Assembly (NCBI GenBank): GCA_007116835.1
Contig: SKHS01000072.1
Span: 1 to 7,823, forward strand
Source: Halomonas sp.
GTDB taxonomy: Bacteria > Pseudomonadota > Gammaproteobacteria > Pseudomonadales > Halomonadaceae
Reading direction: 5' to 3'
DNA length: 7,823 bases
A program made the translations under genes and the position numbers. Shown here piece after piece: positions 5,896 to 7,823 of the stretch (positions are counted from its first letter, which is position 1; the number at the start of each line of letters is the position of its first letter). The notes under the pieces are model-generated. The model saw nothing but the letters and a program-made list of their open reading frames with translations. It was not told the origin of the DNA and made no database searches.

Positions 5896-7046
5896 ACCTG
5901 CCCCCCTGGGGAGGCAGATTCCGCTGCGCGGTTATCTTGACGGGTCAGCCTCGCTAACGGGTGCTGCTGCAGGCTAGTTAGGGCTAGCCCGCCTGCGTCA
6001 AACAGATGAGCGCGCTCGGGGGCAAAGCCGAAGCGCACGGTGTCATTGACCCGGTAGGCCACATCGCCATCAGCCATGATAGTGATCAGCTCATCGTCCA
6101 TTAGAACGTAGAGCGAGGTTTGACCACCGAGGCGCTCAAGCACTTTGATCTGCCCACTCAGCGGCCCCTGTTCATCAAGCACCAAGTGTTCTGGGCGAAC
6201 ACCCAGCTCAAGAGTGGCGTTAGCATCCAAGTGCACACCGTCGACCGGCACACTGCGCTCACCGCCACCGGGCAGACGAATCGCTACGCCTTCAGGCGTT
6301 ACACCGGTCAACGTCACTGGTAGAAAATTCATCTTCGGTGAGCCAATAAAACCCGCCACAAAGCGATTGCGCGGATGGTGGTAGAGCGCCATTGGCGAGC
6401 CCACCTGCTCCACCACGCCATCATGTAGCACAACGATTTTATCGGCCATGGTCATGGCCTCTATCTGATCGTGGGTGACATAAATCATCGTGGCATCTAG
6501 TTCTTCATGCAGCCGTGCCAGCTCAATACGCATCTGCACACGCAGCGCTGCATCTAAGTTGGAAAGCGGTTCATCAAACAGGAAGATACTCGGATTGCGC
6601 ACAATCGCTCGGCCAATCGCCACTCGCTGGCGCTGGCCACCTGAAAGTGCTTTAGGCTTGCGATCCAGTAGCGGCTCCAGTTGTAGAATTTTGGCCGCCT
6701 CCAGCACTTTGGCACGCCGCTCCTCCTTGGGCACTCCGGCCAAGCGCATGCTGAAACCCATGTTGCCCTCAACGGTCATGTGCGGATATAGCGCATAACT
6801 CTGAAACACCATGGCCAAGCCCCGGTCGGCGGGGCCCACATCGTTTATTCGCTTACCATCGATCAGAATATCGCCGTCGCTTGCACTCTCCAAACCCGCA
6901 ATCATGCGCATTAGCGTGGATTTACCACAGCCCGACGGGCCAACAAACACCACGAACTCGCGGTCATTCACTTCGAGATCAATACCTTTGATGACCTTGG
7001 TGTCGCCAAACTGTTTGATAATGTTCTTCAGTTGTAAGGTTGCCAT
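5892..7046 (-). CDS. smoK: Polyol ABC importer ATP-binding protein (MalK/SmoK type)
   Basis: The ATPase that powers polyol import, bound to the cytoplasmic face of the permeases. The 384 residues show Walker A GPSGCGKST (36-44), Q-loop Gln82, signature LSGGQ (134-138), Walker B IFLFDE with Glu159, the D-loop NLDA, and switch His192. A C-terminal OB/TOBE regulatory region of the MalK/UgpC class runs from about 235 to 350 and includes GVRPEHL (282-288) and FAPERAHLFD (341-350). About 30 further residues, beginning LALTSLQQHP, extend beyond the usual end and contain no recognised motif. The start is set by AGGAG (7053-7057) 6 nt before ATG 7044-7046; the frame continues 22 codons upstream, but that would overlap the permease and ignore this site. 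Gap to the permease is 11 nt. Substrate assignment rests on the neighbouring dehydrogenases. Confidence 0.94.
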   Translation of the reverse strand: MATLQLKNIIKQFGDTKVIKGIDLEVNDREFVVFVGPSGCGKSTLMRMIAGLESASDGDILIDGKRINDVGPADRGLAMVFQSYALYPHMTVEGNMGFSMRLAGVPKEERRAKVLEAAKILQLEPLLDRKPKALSGGQRQRVAIGRAIVRNPSIFLFDEPLSNLDAALRVQMRIELARLHEELDATMIYVTHDQIEAMTMADKIVVLHDGVVEQVGSPMALYHHPRNRFVAGFIGSPKMNFLPVTLTGVTPEGVAIRLPGGGERSVPVDGVHLDANATLELGVRPEHLVLDEQGPLSGQIKVLERLGGQTSLYVLMDDELITIMADGDVAYRVNDTVRFGFAPERAHLFDAGGLALTSLQQHPLARLTRQDNRAAESASPGGQV

Positions 7047-7052
7047 GGGGAA

Positions 7053-7057
7053 CTCCT
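7053..7057 (-). promoter_or_regulatory. Ribosome binding site that sets the smoK start
   Basis: AGGAG on the minus strand, immediately after the permease stop codon and 6 nt before the ATG at 7046. It rules in the 384-residue protein over the frame-extended 406-residue version. Confidence 0.75.
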
Positions 7058-7822
7058 TTACTTGACGGCGCCAAAGGTCAGGCCGCGCACCATTTGTTTT
7101 TGGGTCATCCAACCGAAGATCAGGATGGGGGCGATTGCCATGGTGGAAGCTGCCGAAAGCTTGGCCCAGAATAGCCCTTCAGGGCTTGAGAAGGAGGCAA
7201 TATAGGCGGTCAATGGTGCCGCTTTCGACGAGGTTAAGTTGAGACTCCAGAACGCTTCGTTCCAGCTCAAAATCACTGAGAGCAGCCCGGTAGAAGCGAT
7301 GCCTGGCAGTGTTAGTGGCAGCAGCAGGAAAAACACCTCCTGCAGGGTGGAAGCGCCATCCATCCTGCCGGCTTCCAGAATGTCTTTGGGCATATCTTTA
7401 AAGAAGGTGTAGAGCATCCACACCACAATAGGTAGGTTCATCAAGGTGTAAATAATGATCAGTCCAGTGCGGGTATCCAACAACCCCACATCTCGGAAAA
7501 TCAAATAGATAGGCACCAAAACACCCACAGGCGGCAGCATTTTGGTAGACAGCATCCAGAGCAGCGTGCCCTTGGTGCGCTTAGTGGGCAAAAAGGCCAT
7601 GGCATACGCCGATGGAATGGCAATCAGTAGTGCTAAAAAGGTGGAGCCAAACGCCACGACTACGCTATTTAGCGCAAAACGGGCATAGCCCGAGCGTGCA
7701 TGAACGGCTTGATAGCTCTCAAGTGTGGGGGAAAAGAGAAAGCTTGGATCTGCAATGGCTGCCGTTTCAGTTTTAAACCCAGTCAGCACCATCCACAGGA
7801 TGGGAAAAAAGATAATCAGAGC
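7058..7822 (-). CDS. smoG: Polyol ABC importer permease (MtlG/SmoG type), start missing
   Basis: Inner-membrane permease of a carbohydrate ABC importer (CUT1/MalG type). The frame remains open to the right edge: the codons before the first Met in the window read ALIIFFPILWMVLTGFKTE, the typical end of transmembrane helix 1 in this family, so Met at 7792 is internal and about 20 residues lie outside. The 254 visible residues contain about six hydrophobic segments, from ALIIFFPILW through a second around NSVVVAFGSTFLALLIA to a last one around MAIAPILIFGW. The cytoplasmic EAA loop that docks to the ATPase is seen as EAGRMDGAS followed by LLLPLTLPG. The C-terminus (VRGLTFGAVK) is typical of MalG-type permeases. 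The partner permease and binding protein should lie upstream, to the right of the window. Polyol specificity is inferred from the operon. Confidence 0.92.
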   Translation of the reverse strand, partial: ALIIFFPILWMVLTGFKTETAAIADPSFLFSPTLESYQAVHARSGYARFALNSVVVAFGSTFLALLIAIPSAYAMAFLPTKRTKGTLLWMLSTKMLPPVGVLVPIYLIFRDVGLLDTRTGLIIIYTLMNLPIVVWMLYTFFKDMPKDILEAGRMDGASTLQEVFFLLLPLTLPGIASTGLLSVILSWNEAFWSLNLTSSKAAPLTAYIASFSSPEGLFWAKLSAASTMAIAPILIFGWMTQKQMVRGLTFGAVK

Positions 7823-7823
7823 A

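Noticed and set aside
7047..7112. 22-codon N-terminal extension of the transporter ATPase
   Set aside because: It overlaps the permease 3' end, and AGGAG at 7053-7057 points to the ATG at 7046; family members start near MATLQLKNI.

Overview
The window carries the downstream part of a polyol (hexitol/pentitol) uptake and catabolism operon, all on the minus strand, followed by an AT-richer non-coding stretch and the first codons of a separate minus-strand gene at the left edge. Moderate-to-high GC coding sequence, gene order and protein types suggest a proteobacterium, most likely a gammaproteobacterium of the Halomonas type. The genus is an inference from general resemblance, not from a search.

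In transcription order (right to left), the operon reads: inner-membrane permease of a carbohydrate ABC importer (MtlG/SmoG type, its start lies beyond the right edge), the ATPase (SmoK/MalK type), a HAD-superfamily phosphatase, a short-chain sorbitol dehydrogenase (SmoS), a P-loop sugar/nucleoside kinase of the FrcK/uridine-kinase type, a long-chain mannitol 2-dehydrogenase (MtlD) and xylulokinase (XylB). Junctions are very tight: 11 nt gap, 4 nt overlap, 17 nt overlap, 7 nt gap, 37 nt gap, 1 nt overlap. A single transcript with translational coupling is likely. The operon promoter, regulator, binding protein and first permease are not in the window.

The genes make a coherent pathway. The ABC importer brings in unphosphorylated polyols. 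MtlD oxidises mannitol to fructose (family members also turn D-arabitol into xylulose), and SmoS oxidises sorbitol to fructose. XylB phosphorylates xylulose. The FrcK-like kinase is the best local candidate for phosphorylating fructose, taking the place held by a PfkB-type fructokinase (MtlZ) in the Pseudomonas mannitol operon. The HAD phosphatase may hydrolyse a sugar-phosphate by-product, but its substrate cannot be read from sequence.

Positions 1-787 hold no large gene. They contain a 37-codon small ORF with a good ribosome binding site 80 nt after xylB, a weak possible terminator behind it, several inverted repeats including a symmetric nested 55-bp one (504-558), and a promoter-like element reading left into a partial ORF (1-60) whose start vaguely resembles an NnrS-type membrane protein. 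No mobile element, CRISPR array, tRNA or rRNA was seen. The operon is a known kind of system; the small ORF with its flanking structures and the unassigned kinase and phosphatase are the parts most worth a second look.
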